In this document: one piece after another, positions 12,907-24,600 of the stretch
Position numbering within the stretch: position 1 is the first letter of the stretch
Layout: every line of letters begins with the position of its first letter
DNA from: Margaritifera margaritifera
Taxonomy: Eukaryota > Mollusca > Bivalvia > Unionida > Margaritiferidae
NCBI GenBank assembly: GCA_029931535.1
Contig: JAQPZY010000853.1
Coordinates: 496,001-560,000, forward strand
Direction of reading: 5' to 3'
DNA: 64,000 nt
Notes under the pieces: model-generated
The model's database searches: none
Told to the model about the DNA's origin: nothing
What the model saw: the letters and a program-made list of their open reading frames with translations, nothing else
Translations under genes and position numbers: made by a program

Positions 12907-13329
12907 ATGCAATATATATATACCTGTGGAGTTGATACTCATTATTATCAGCATGTATGTATTTTTGAAACTTTGTCTGAGAAAATCTTGTTCAATTCTG
13001 CGCTTGCACCTAACAGTACTTGCATACTCTGGACAGGAAATGTAACATCAAATAGGTTATATGGGCTATTGTCATATAGGGACCCTGAGACTAACGTTTG
13101 GAAAAAGAAACATGTCCGCAAACTGGCATTAATGATAAAGATGAGAAGTCTGAACATTCCAAAAGAGTTAGCTGCATCGCATTTATGCAACAATAGTTTG
13201 TGTGTTAATGTGGACCACCTCAGCCTGGAACCCCATCGTATCAACAATGATAGGCAGTACTGCAAAGGATATGGGAATTGTTTTGGACATGGTGAATTTC
13301 CAAACTGTATGCTACAGTTGAAATTGTGA
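12907..13329 (+). CDS. His-Cys box (His-Me finger) endonuclease domain protein, I-PpoI-like
   Basis: An intact 140-residue frame. Residues 39-134 carry the whole zinc-binding His-Me finger pattern of I-PpoI-type homing endonucleases (zf-His_Me_endon type). Site 1 ligands are C39, C94, C99 and H104; site 2 ligands are C119, C125, H128 and C134. The catalytic pair is H92 (in SHLCNNSLC) and N113 (in HRINND). Spacing H92-C94-C99-H104-N113-C119 equals the I-PpoI spacing as I recall it. W42, G44 and Y52-G53 fit the strand before the finger. Such domains cut double-stranded DNA with one metal ion. The first 20 residues come from a low-complexity ATATAT stretch, and a possible splice acceptor (ATTATTATCAG) ends at 12951, so the true start may be later or on an upstream exon. 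It sits between an inverted Mutator-like end and satellite block 1. It may belong to a mobile element; that is inference. Confidence 0.8.
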   Translation: MQYIYTCGVDTHYYQHVCIFETLSEKILFNSALAPNSTCILWTGNVTSNRLYGLLSYRDPETNVWKKKHVRKLALMIKMRSLNIPKELAASHLCNNSLCVNVDHLSLEPHRINNDRQYCKGYGNCFGHGEFPNCMLQLKL

Positions 13330-13663
13330 TATGGAATAATTACAGGTATAATAATATGCCCTGCACACCCACCCACCCACATCCATATAGAAATGTATAT
13401 TAGCGTGAAATAGCTGGTTTGATGGTTGCATGGGTAAAATGGGATTAGTTTATTGATTGATAGCTGGCTGGCTGGCTGGATTTATGCATTGATGATTGTT
13501 TGTGTTTAGTAAGGAGGACAGATGGAAGAAAGAGAGATTGGTCTTTATTTGATTTGACCATGTTGGTATGACAGCTTTATCTTACATAATACATTCACTC
13601 ATTTATTTATTCATTCATTCAATGCTACATTCTTTCATTCATTATTTCAGTCAGTCAGTCACC
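13330..13663. other. short simple repeats, no gene
   Basis: Contains (CCCA)n at 13369-13382, (CTGG)n near 13465-13480, and degenerate (ATTC)n at 13590-13645. It leads into satellite block 1. Confidence 0.7.
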
Positions 13664-16600
13664 TTATACAATATTGCTTCTATCTTGCTTTTGTGAGGAC
13701 ATTTTGTTATCCTTTTCTGAATTTCTCCAAAGTGGCACAGGAAGTTTACTTTCATTTAATAAAACTAATGATAGGCCGACACCTTTCTTTACCTTTACAA
13801 TGTCAGGAAGGCATATGCATGTAGATTGGGATCCATCTAAATGAATATGCCTTCCTCTTCCTGGAATGGAATAAACATGAAACGACAAAAGCATTGGAGT
13901 ACATTGCTTGTGTTGTTTTGTGTTTGTTGCATTGCAATGTTATGAAGGCTTTTGCATGTAGATTGGGCCCCATCTACATGAATATGCCTTCCTGTCCGTG
14001 GAATGGAATAATTATGAAACAAGACAAGCATTGAAGTCCAATAACTGATTTTTTTTCCAGCGGCCTCCATGTGGAAATCCGCAGTGGAAAAAGTTGCACA
14101 AGGTGAAAAGCAACAACAGAGATGTAAAATGGCTTCCAATAATTCAGTAGCAAATTACCGCTTAGTACAATATTGCTTCTATCTTGCTTTTGTGAGGAAA
14201 TTTTGTCATCCTTTTCTGAATTTGTTCAAAGTGACACAGGACGTTTACTTTCATTTAATAAAACTTAAGATAGGCTGTTCACCTTTCTTTACCTTTCCAA
14301 TGTCAGAAAGGCTTATGCATGTAGATTGGGCCCAATCTAAATGAATATGCCTTCCTCTCCGTGGAATGGAATAATCATGAAACTTAAGCATTGGAGTACA
14401 TTGCTTGTGTTGTTTTCTGTTTGTTGCATTCGACTGTCAGGAAGGCTTATGCATGTAGATTGGGCCCCATCTACATGAATATGCCTTTCTGTCTATGGAA
14501 TGGAATAAACATGAAACAACAAAAGCATTGGAGTACATTTTTTTTCAGTGACCTCCATGGGGAAATCAGCAGTGGAAAAAGATGCAAAAGGTGAAAAGCA
14601 CCAACAAAGATGTAAAATGGCTTCCAATAATTCACTAGTAAATTACTGCCTAGTACAATATTGCTTCTATCTTGCTTTTGTGAGGACAATTTGTCATCCT
14701 TTTCTGAATTTGTCCAAAGTGACAAAGGATGTTTACTTCCATTTAATAAAACTAAAGATAGGCTGGACACCTTTCTTTACCTTTACAATCTCATGAAGGC
14801 TTATGCATGTAGATTGGGACCAATCTACATGAAAATGCCTTCCTCTCCGAGGAATGGAATACACATGAAATAACACAAGCATTGGAGTACATTGCTTGTG
14901 TTGTTTTCTGTTTGTTGCATTCCAATGTCATGAAAGTTTATGCATGTAGATTGGGCCCCATCAACATGAATATGCCTTCCTGTCCGTGGAATGAAATAAT
15001 CATGAAACAAGACAAGCATTGGAGTACAATAACAGATTTTTTTCCAGTGGCATCCAATGGGGAATGATCAGTGGAAAAAGATGCAAAAAGCATAAACAGA
15101 GATGTCAAATGGCTTCCAATAATTCACTTTCAAATTTACCGGTTAATACAATTCCTTCTATCTTGCTTTTGTGACAACATTTTCTCATCCTTTTCTGAAT
15201 TTGTCCAAAGTGACACAGGACGTTTACTTTCATTTAATAAAACTAAAGATAGGCTGGACACCTTTCTTTACCTTTCCAATGTCAGGAAGGCTTATGCATG
15301 TAGATTGGGCCCAATCTACATGAATATGCCTTCCTCTCCGTGGAATGGAATAAACATGAAACAACACAAGCATTGGAGTGCATTGCTTGTGTTGTTTTCT
15401 CTTTGTTGCATTGCAATGTCAGGAAGGCTGATGCATGTAGATTGGGCCCCATTGACATGAATATGCTTTCCTGTCCGTGGAATGGAATAATCATGAAACA
15501 AAAGCATTGGAGTACATTGCTTGTGTTGTTTAGTGTTTGTTGCATTCCAATGTCAGGAAGGCTTTTGCATGTAGATTGGCCCCATCTACATGAATATGCC
15601 TTCCAGTCCGTGCAGTGGAATAATCATGAAATGAGTCAAGCATTGGAGTACAATAACAGATTTCTTTTCCAGTGGCCTCCATGGGGAAATCCAGTGGAAA
15701 AAGTTTCACAAGGTGAAAAGCAATAACAGAGATGGAAAATGGCTTCCAATAATTCAATAGTAAATTACTGGTTAGTACAATATTGTTTCTATCTTGCTTT
15801 TGTTAGGACATTTTGTCATCCTTTTCTGAATTTGTCCAAAGTGACACAGGACATTTACTTACATTTAATAAAACTAAAGATAGGCTGGACACCTTTCTTT
15901 ACCTTTCCAATGTCAGAAAGGCTTATGCGTGTAGATTGGGCCCAATCTACATGAATATGCCTTCCTCTCCATGGAATGGAATTAACATGAAACAGCACAA
16001 GCATTGGAGTGCTTTGCTTGTGTTGTTTTCTGTTTGTTGCATTCTAATGTCAGGAAGGCTTATGCATGTAGATTGGGCCCCATCTACATGAATATGCCTT
16101 TCTGTTGGTGGAATGGAATAAACATGAAACAACAAAAGCATTGGAGTGCATATTTTTTCAGTAACATCCATGGGGAAATCAGCAGTGGAAAAACATGCAC
16201 AAGGTGAAAAGCACCAAAAGAGATGTAAAATGCCTTCCAAGAATTCACTAGTAAATTACCGCTTTGTACAATATTCCTTCTATGTTGCTTTTGTGACGAC
16301 ATTTTGTTATCCTTTTCTGAATTTTTCCAAAGTGACACAGGATGTTTACTTTCATTTAATAAAAGTAAAGATAGGCTGAACACCTTTCTTTACTTTTCCA
16401 ATGTCAGGAAGGCTTATGCATGTAGATTGGGCCCAATCTACATGAATATGCCTTCCTCTCCGTGGAATGGAATAAACATGAAACAACAAAAGAATTCAGT
16501 GAATTGATTGTGTTGTTTTCTGTTTGTTGCCATCCAATGTCAGGAAGGCTTATGCATGTAGATTGGGCCCCATCTACATGAATATGCCATCCTCTCCGTG

Positions 16601-19600
16601 GAATGGAATAATCATGAAAATAAAGTGTTGGAGTACATTGCTTGTGTTGTTTTTTGTTTGTTGCATTCCAATGTCAGGAAGGCTTTTGCATCTATTCCAA
16701 TGTCAGGAAGGCTTTTGCATGTAGATTGGGCCCCATCTACATGAATATGCCTTCCTGTCCGTGGAATGGAATAATGATGAAACAAGACAAGCATTGGAGT
16801 ACAATGACAGATTTTTTTTCCAGTTGCCTCAATGGGGAAGTCCGCAGTGGAAAATGTTGCACAAGGTGAAAAGCAACAACAGAGATGTAAAATGGCTTCC
16901 AATAAGTCACTAGTAAATTACTACCTAGTACAATATTGCTTCTATCTTACTTTTGTCAGGACATTTTGTCATCCTATTCTGAATTTGTCCATAGTGACAC
17001 AGGACATTTACTATCATTTAATAACACTAAAGATAGACTGGACACCTTTCTTTACCTTTCCAGTGTCAGGAAGGCTTACGCATGTAGATTGGGCCCTATC
17101 TACATGAATATGCCTTCCTCTCCGTGGCATGGAATAAACATGAAACAACACAAAGCATTGGAGTGCTTTGCTTGTGTTGTTTTCTGTTTGTTGCATTCCA
17201 TGGTCAGGAAGGCTTATGCATGTAGATTGGGCCCCATCTACATGAATATGCCTTTCTGTTGGTGGAATGGAATAATCATGAAACAAGACATGCATTGGAG
17301 TACAATAACAGATGTTTTTCCAGTGGCCTCCATGGCGACATCTGCAGCAGAAAATGTTGCACAACGTGAAAAGCAAAAACAGATGTAAAATCGCTTCCAA
17401 TAATTCACTAGTAAATTACCGCGTATTACAATATTGCTTCTATCTTTCTTTTGTAACGACATTTTCTCATCCTTTTCAGAATTTGTCCAAAGTGACACAG
17501 GACGTTTACTTTCATTAAATAAAACCAAAGATAGGCTGGAAACCTTTCTTTACCTTTCCAATGTCATAAAGGAATATGCATGTAGATTGGGCCCAATCTA
17601 CATGAATATGCCTTCCTCTCCATGGCATGGAATAAACATGAAACAACACAAAGCATTGGAGTGCTTTGCTTGTGTTGTTTTCTGTTTGTTGCATTCCAAT
17701 GTCAGGAAGGCTTATGCATGTAGATTGGGCCCAATCTACATGAATATGCCTTTCTGTCTGTGGAATGGAATAAACATGAAACAACAAAAACATTGGAGTA
17801 TATTTTTTTTCAGTGACCTCCATGGGGAAATCAGCAGTGGAAAAACATGCAGAAGGTGAAATGAACCAACAGAGATGTAAAATGGCTTCCAATAAGTCAC
17901 TAGTAAATTACCGCTTAGTACAATATTGCTTCTATCTTGCTTTTGTGAGGACATTTTGTCATCCTTTTCTGAATTTGTCCAAAGTGACACAGGACGTTTA
18001 CTTTCATTTAATAAAACTAATGATAGGCCGACACCTTTCTTTACCTTTCCAATGTCAGGAAGGCTTATGCATGTAGATTGGGCCCCATCTACATGAATAT
18101 CCCTTTCTGTCCATGGAATGGAATAAACATGAAACAACAAAAGCATTTGAGTACATTTTTTTTCAGTAACCGCCATGGTGAAATCAGCAGTGGAAAAACA
18201 TGCACAAAGTGAAAAGCACCATCTTAGATCTAAAATGGCTTCCAATAATTCACTGGTAAATTACATCTTTGTACAATATTCCTTCTAAGTTGTTTTTTTG
18301 ACGACAGTTTGTCATTTTTCCTAATTTGTCCAAAGTGACGCAGGATGTTTACTTTCATTTAATAAAACTAAAGATACGCTGGGCACCTTTCTTTTCCTTT
18401 CCAATGTCAGGAAGGCTTATGCATGTAGATTGGGCCCAACCTACATGAATATGCCTTCCTCTCCGTGGAATGGAATAAACATGAAACAACACAAGAATTC
18501 AGTGCATTGATTGTGTTGTTTTCAATTTGTTGCCATCCAATGTCATTAAGGCTTATGCATGTAGATTGGGCCCCATCTACATGAATATGCCTTCCTGTCC
18601 GTGGAATTGAATAATCATGAAACAAGGCAAGCATTGGAGTATAATAACCGATTTTTTTTCCAGTTACCTCCAGGGGGAAATCAGCAAGAGAAAATGTTGC
18701 ACAAGGTGAAAAGCAACAACAGAGATGTAAAATGGCTTCAAATAATTCACTAGTAAATTACAGGTTAGTACAATATTGCTTCTATCTTGCTTTTGTGAGG
18801 ACATTTTGTCATTTTTTTCTGAATTTGTCCAAAGTGACACGGGACGTTTATTTTCATTTAATAAAACTAATGATAGGTCAACACCTTTCTTTACCTTTCC
18901 AATGTCTGGAAGGCTAATGCATGTAGATTGGGATCTATCTACATGAATATGCCTTCCTGTCCGTGGAATGAAATAAACATGAAACAACAAAAGTATTGGA
19001 GTACATTGCTTGTGTTGTTTTGTGTTTGTTGCATTCCAATGTCAGGAAGGCTTTTGCATGTAGCTTGGGCCCCATCTACATGAATATGCCTTCCTGTCCG
19101 TGGAATGGAATAATCATGAAACAACACAAGCATTGGAGTACAATAACAGATTTTTTTGCCAGTGGCCTCCATGGGGAAATCAGCAGTGGAAAAAGATCCA
19201 CAAGGTGAAAAGAACCAACAGAGATGTAAAATGGCTTCCATTAAATTACTATCAAATTATCGGTTAGTACCATATTGCTTCTATCTTGCTTTTGTGAGGA
19301 CATTTTGTCATCCTTTTCTGAATTTGTCCAAAGTGACACAGGACGTTTATTTTCAATTAATAAAACTAATGATAGGCCGACACCTTTCTTTACCTTTGCA
19401 ATGTCAGGAAGGCTCATGCATGTCTACATGAATATTCCTTCTTCTCCATGCAATAAAATAAACGTGAAACAACAACATAAGCATTGTTGTACATTGCTTG
19501 TGTTGTTTTGTGTTTGTTGCATTCCAATGTCAGGAAGGCTTGTGCCCCATCTACATGAATATGCCTTCCTGTCTGTGGAATGGAATAATCATGAAAGACA

Positions 19601-19625
19601 AGCACTGGAGTACAATAACAGATTT
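13664..19625 (+). repeat. satellite block 1: double-dyad satellite, forward orientation
   Basis: A higher-order tandem array of about 12 units, most of 490-500 bp. Each has one long segment L of about 220 bp (with TACAATATTGCTTCTATC, GTCCAAAGTGACACAGG and CACCTTTCTTTACC) followed by two short monomers S of about 137 bp. L recurs at about 13666, 14166, 14654, 15147, 15776, 16267, 16929, 17427, 17929, 18271, 18769 and 19267. The 629- and 662-bp gaps carry an extra S; the 342-bp gap lacks one. Each S is two adjoining dyads. Dyad 1 runs from AGGAAGGC through CATGTAGAT, centre GGGCCC, to ATCTACATG and GCCTTCCT. Dyad 2 runs from GGAATGGAATAAAC and ACAACACAAGCA to TGCTTGTGTTGT and CATTCC. Long open frames on both strands here are by-products of the repeat. 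Confidence 0.95.
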
Positions 19626-19676
19626 TTTTAAAGAAATACATACATGGTGATAGTAATGATTATCAACGCCATAGGC

Positions 19677-20595
19677 TCTATACATATGCATTTTTTTTAA
19701 ATTTTAATTTTAATTAAAAAGTTAATTACAATTTTTAAAAATATTTTTTACAAATTTTTTAAATGTTTAATTGCATCGTTCTATTTTTAAGGTCAATATA
19801 CACAAAATGTCAAAATTTCATGCATCTACCTTGAATAATAAACTCAGGATAACAATTTAAACTTTTACAACATTCCTAATGACAGGGTCAGAAATTTTTA
19901 CCTGAATGGAAAAAAACTAAAATAAATCTGTCTGAAGTACTGCTGCAAAGTTTCAATGAATTTGATGCATGCATATAAATTTTATCTGACACCATTGTAT
20001 TACAAACACTATGAAATTCAAAATGGCCTATTGTCGACAATGCACAAAACTTAACGCTGAATGGTAAATTTATTAATTCAGATAAACACTTGAAATAAAC
20101 TGTAATTAGTTTTTAGTCCTCATACAAATCTGGAAATTACTAGAAATTAAACCTGGCTGTTAAACTCTCCTAGGAGAGTCAATTTTAAAATATGATACAT
20201 GTTTTCATTTAAAAATTTGAATTTAAATTAAATTTTCATGAAAATTTCAAAACTCAAATTGACAAATTTTGTTCTTTTGCAACATGTCTCCATTCCTTTA
20301 TCACAAACATCAATGGTTTTCCTTTTCAGTTGTGAAGTAATTAAACCAGGGCCTGTCAATAATAGGTAGCACCTGAAATCTGGTAGCATCGGAATACGCT
20401 AGTTAGGGGTAGTAACTAAGGTAGTGATGTCATTTTCACCCCTGAAGGGGAGGAGCTCTTAAATGTTGCGCTTCCAATAGTACTGAAGAGTTGTTGGAGT
20501 TCTATGATACCAGGGCAGCACACCTTTTTCCAGTTATATAAGGGGGAGAGAGGATAATTCTTGTACTTTTATATGCAGTTATTTAAACTGAAACC
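19677..20595 (+). repeat. Mutator-like element copy A: 5' flank and promoter region
   Basis: It starts with an AT-only tract at GCATTTTTTTT and continues through GTTCTATTTTTAAGG, CTGACAGGGTCAG-like sequence near 19882 (read TGACAGGGTCAG), AACCTGGCTGTTAAACTC and GGGCCTGTCAATAATAGG, to the TATA box at 20535. The same 900-bp region recurs at 52976-53798 and, truncated, at 21137-21652 and 58768-59409. Confidence 0.9.
20535..20541 (+). promoter_or_regulatory. TATA box of Mutator-like copy A
   Basis: TATATAAG lies 55 bp upstream of the ATG at 20596, preceded by CCAG and followed by GGGGGAGAG. It is conserved in the copies at 53738 and 59389, which supports a real core promoter. Confidence 0.6.
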
Positions 20596-21096
20596 ATGAA
20601 AGGGTACACCAAGAAGAAGAAAACTTTTTTTAAACCAGGAAATATTCCACATTACAAAGGGGTGAGATTTCTGACTGATGATACTCTACCAAGTTCCAGT
20701 GCTGCATCTGCTCAAGTGACCAAAAGAATGGATGCAGACAAGTTCTCTCTCATGGCAGTGACGAAGCCGACAGGTAGGCTTCTCCAGTCAGTTGTGGCAC
20801 CAGACTGTAATGGCACACCTGGGTCTGCTAGAATTCTTTGGCGATCATCCAAAGCAAGACTGACCCTGAAAGAGACAGAAGTGAATCAGCATGAGGGGAC
20901 ACATGCGATCTGTATGAATAAAAATGTTGAAATGTGGAATGATATCATCCATCGTCATGGCAATCAAGACAACAGATGTGAGAAACCTGATTTCAAACAG
21001 TGCAGTTCTGCAACTTTTAGCAAAAACTATGTTTCCGGGAATAAGAACAAGAGAAGGAAAAAAGCTGAAGCAGAAAATTCTCAGTCAAGATGTTAG
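20596..21096 (+). pseudogene. Mutator-like transposase, N-terminal part only (copy A)
   Basis: A 166-codon frame starting MKGYTKKKKTFFKPGN. The basic start followed by IPHxKGV, then a Ser-rich linker and a segment NVEMWNDIIHRHGNQDNRC, is typical, as I recall it, of the N-terminus of the PF20700-type Mutator-like transposases common in molluscs and cnidarians. The frame ends at about 21096 and the sequence then breaks off at 21130. The C-terminal part seen at 54294-55027 is absent. Compared with the copies at 53799 and 62018 it has more than ten substitutions, so it is an older copy. Family usual length is several hundred residues, so this is a fragment. Confidence 0.6.
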
Positions 21097-21136
21097 AGCC
21101 CACTGCAGTTTTTATCTTCAAACGAATGATGGAGGA

Positions 21137-21652
21137 CACACTAAAATGTTAAAATGTTAATTTTATTTGAAAAGTTAATTTAAAATTTTCAAAATATTTA
21201 AAATTTTTAATTTTTAATTGCATAGTTCTATTTTTAAAGTCGAAATTTCATGTATCTACCTTGAATAATAAACTCAGGATAACAATTTAAACTTTTACAA
21301 TATTCCTCCTGATGGAGACAAAAAATTTCAGCTGAATGGAAAAAAATACAAATAAATGTGTCTGAAATACTGCTGCAAAGTCTCAGTGAATTTGATGCAT
21401 GCGAATACATTTTATCTGACACCATTGTATTGAAAACACTATGAAATTCAAAATGGTCGACTGTCGACAATGCACAAAACTTAAATTTGAATGGTAAATT
21501 TATTAACTAAGATAAACGCTTGAAATAAACTGTAATTAGTTTTTAGTCCTCATACAAATCTGGAAATTACAAGAAATTAAACCTGGCTGTTAAACTCTCC
21601 TAGGAGAGTCCATTTTAAAATATGATACATGCTTTTATTTAAAAATTTGAGA
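21137..21652 (+). repeat. Mutator-like element copy B: 5' flank only, truncated by satellite
   Basis: It repeats the AT tract and the GTTCTATTTTTAAAG to ACCTGGCTGTTAAACTC part of copy A in the same orientation. It stops abruptly after TTTAAAAATTTGA at 21652, where satellite block 2 begins with GAGGAAGGCATATTC. Confidence 0.9.
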
Positions 21653-24600
21653 GGAAGGCATATTCATGTAGATTGGGTCCAATCCACATGCATAAGCCTT
21701 CCTGACATTGGAAAGGTAAAGAAAGGTGTCCAGCCTATCTTTAGTTTTATTAAATTAAAGTAAACGTCATGTGTCACTTTGGACAAATTCAGAAAAGGAC
21801 GACAAAATGTCCACACAAAAGAAAGATACAAGCAATATTGTACTAAGCAGTAATTTGCTAGTGAATTATTGGAAGCCATTTGACATCTCTGTTGGTGCTT
21901 TTCGCCTTGTGCAGGTGTTTCCACTGCAGATTTCCCCAAGTAGGTCACAAACAAAAAATGTTCTCGAATGCTTGTGTTGTTTGATGTTTATTCCATTACA
22001 CGGATAGAAAGGCATATTCATGAAGATGTATCCCAATCTAAATGCACAAGCCTTCACAACATTGGAATGCAACAAACAGAAAACAACATAAGCAATGCAC
22101 TCCAATGCTTGTGTTGTTTCATGATTTATTCCATTCCATAGACAGGAAGGCATATTCATGTAGATGGAACTCAATCTACATGCAAAAGCCTTCCTGATAC
22201 TGGAATGCAAGAAACACAAAACAACACAATCAATGCACTCCAATGCTTTTGTTGTTTCATGTTTATTCCATTCTACGGAGAGTAAGGCATATTCATGTAG
22301 ATGGATTCCAATCTACATGCATAAGCCTTCCTGACATTGGAAAGGTAACAAAAGATGTTGGTCAATCATTAGATTTATTAAACAAAAGTAAACGTCCTCT
22401 GTCACTTTGGACAAATTCAGAAAAGGATAACAAAATGTCCACACAAAAGCAAGATAGAAGCAATATTGTACAAACAAGTAATTTGCTAGTGAATTATTAT
22501 AAACCATTTTACATCTCTGTTGGTGCATTTCACCTTGTGCATGTTTTTCCAGTGACGATTTCCTAATGGAGGTCATTGAAAAAAATGTACTCCAATGCTT
22601 TTGTTGTTTCATGTTTATTCAATTCCACGGACAGGAAGGCAAATTCATGTAGATGGGGCCCAATCTACATGCAGAAGCCTTCCTGACATGGGAATCCAAC
22701 AACACAAAACTACACAAGAATATGCACTCCAATGCTTGTGTTGTTTCATGTTAATTCCATTCCACGGAGAGGAAGGCATATTCATGTAGATGGGGTCCAA
22801 TCTACATGCATAAGCCTTCCCAACACTGGAAAGGTAAAGAAAGGTGTCCAGCCTATCTTAAGTTGTTTTAAATGAAACTAAACATCCCGTATCACTTTCG
22901 ACAAATTCAGAAAAGGATGACAAAATGTCGTCACAAAAGCAAAGTAGAAGCAATATTGTACTAAGCAATAATTTACTAGTGACTTATTGGAAGCCATTTT
23001 ACATCTCTGTTTGTGCCTTCCACCCTGTGGATCTTTTTCCACTGCTGATTTCCTCATGGAGGCCACTGGAAAAGAAATCTGTTATTGTACTCCAATGCTT
23101 GTGTTGTTTCATGTTTATTCCATTCCATGGACAGAAAGGCATATTCATGTAGATGGGGCCCAATCTATATGCAAAAGCCTTCATGATATCAGAATGCAAC
23201 AAACACAAAACAACACAAGCGAAGCACTCCAATGCTTTTCTTGTTTCATGTTTATTCCATTCCACGGAGAGGAAGGCATCTTCATGTAGATGGATTCCAA
23301 TCGACATGCATAAGCCTTCCTGACATTGGAAAGGTAAAAAAAGATGTCGGACAATCATTAGATTTATTAAACAAAAGTAAACGTCCTCTGTCACTTTGGA
23401 CAAATTCAGAAAAGGATAACAAAATGTCTACACAAAAGCAAGATAGAAGCAATATTGTACAAACAAGTAATTTGCTAGTGAATTATTGGAAACCATTTTA
23501 CATATCTGTTGGTGCTTTTCATCTTGTGCATGTTTTTCCACTGCCGATTTCCCCATGGAGGTCACTGAAAAAAATGTACTCCAATGCTTTTGTTGTTTCA
23601 TGTTTATTCAATTCAATGGACAGGAAGGCATATTCATGTAGATGGGGCCCAATCTACATGCAGAAGCTTTCCTGACATTGGAATCCAACAACACAAGACT
23701 ACACAAGCAATGCACTCCAATGCTTGTGTTGTTTCATGTTTATTCCATTCCACGGAGAGGAAGGCATATTCATGTAGATGGGGTCCAATCTACATGCATA
23801 AGCCTTCCCAACACTGGAAAGGTAAAGAAAGGTGTCCAGCATATGTTTAGTTTTATTAAAAGAAAGTAAACGTTCAGTATCACTTTGGACAAAATCAGAA
23901 AAGTATAACAAAATGTCCTCACAAAAGCAAGGTAAAAGCAATATTGTACTAACCGGTAATTTACTAGTGAATTATTGGAAGCCATTTTACATCTGTGTTC
24001 ATGCTTTTCACCTTCTGCATCTTTTTCCACTTCAGATTTCCCCATGGAGCCCATGGAAAAAATTTGTTCTTATACCCCAATGGTTGTGTTGTTTCATGTT
24101 TATTTCATTCTATGAAGAGGAAGGCATATTCACGGAGATTGGGCCCAATCTACATACATAAGCCTTCCTGACATTGCAAAAGTAAAGAAAGGTGTCAGAC
24201 TATTGTTAGTTTTATTAAATGAAAGTAAACGTCCTCTGTCACTTTGGACAAATTAAGAAAAGGATATCAAAATGTCCTCACAAAAGCAAGATAGAAGCAA
24301 TATTGTACTAACCAGTCATTTGCTAGTGAATTATTGGAAGCCATTTTACATCTCTGTTGGTGCTTTTCACCTTGTGCATCTTTTTCCAATGCTGATTTTC
24401 CCATTGAGGCCACTGGAAAAAAAATTTGTTATTGTACTCCAAAGCGTGTCTTGTTTCATGATTTGTCCATTCCACGGACAGGATTGCATATTCATGTAGA
24501 TGGGGCCCAATCTACATGCAAAAGCCTTCCCCACATTGGAATGCAACAAAACACAAAATAACACAAGCAATGTACTCCAATGCTTTTGTTCTTTTATGTT

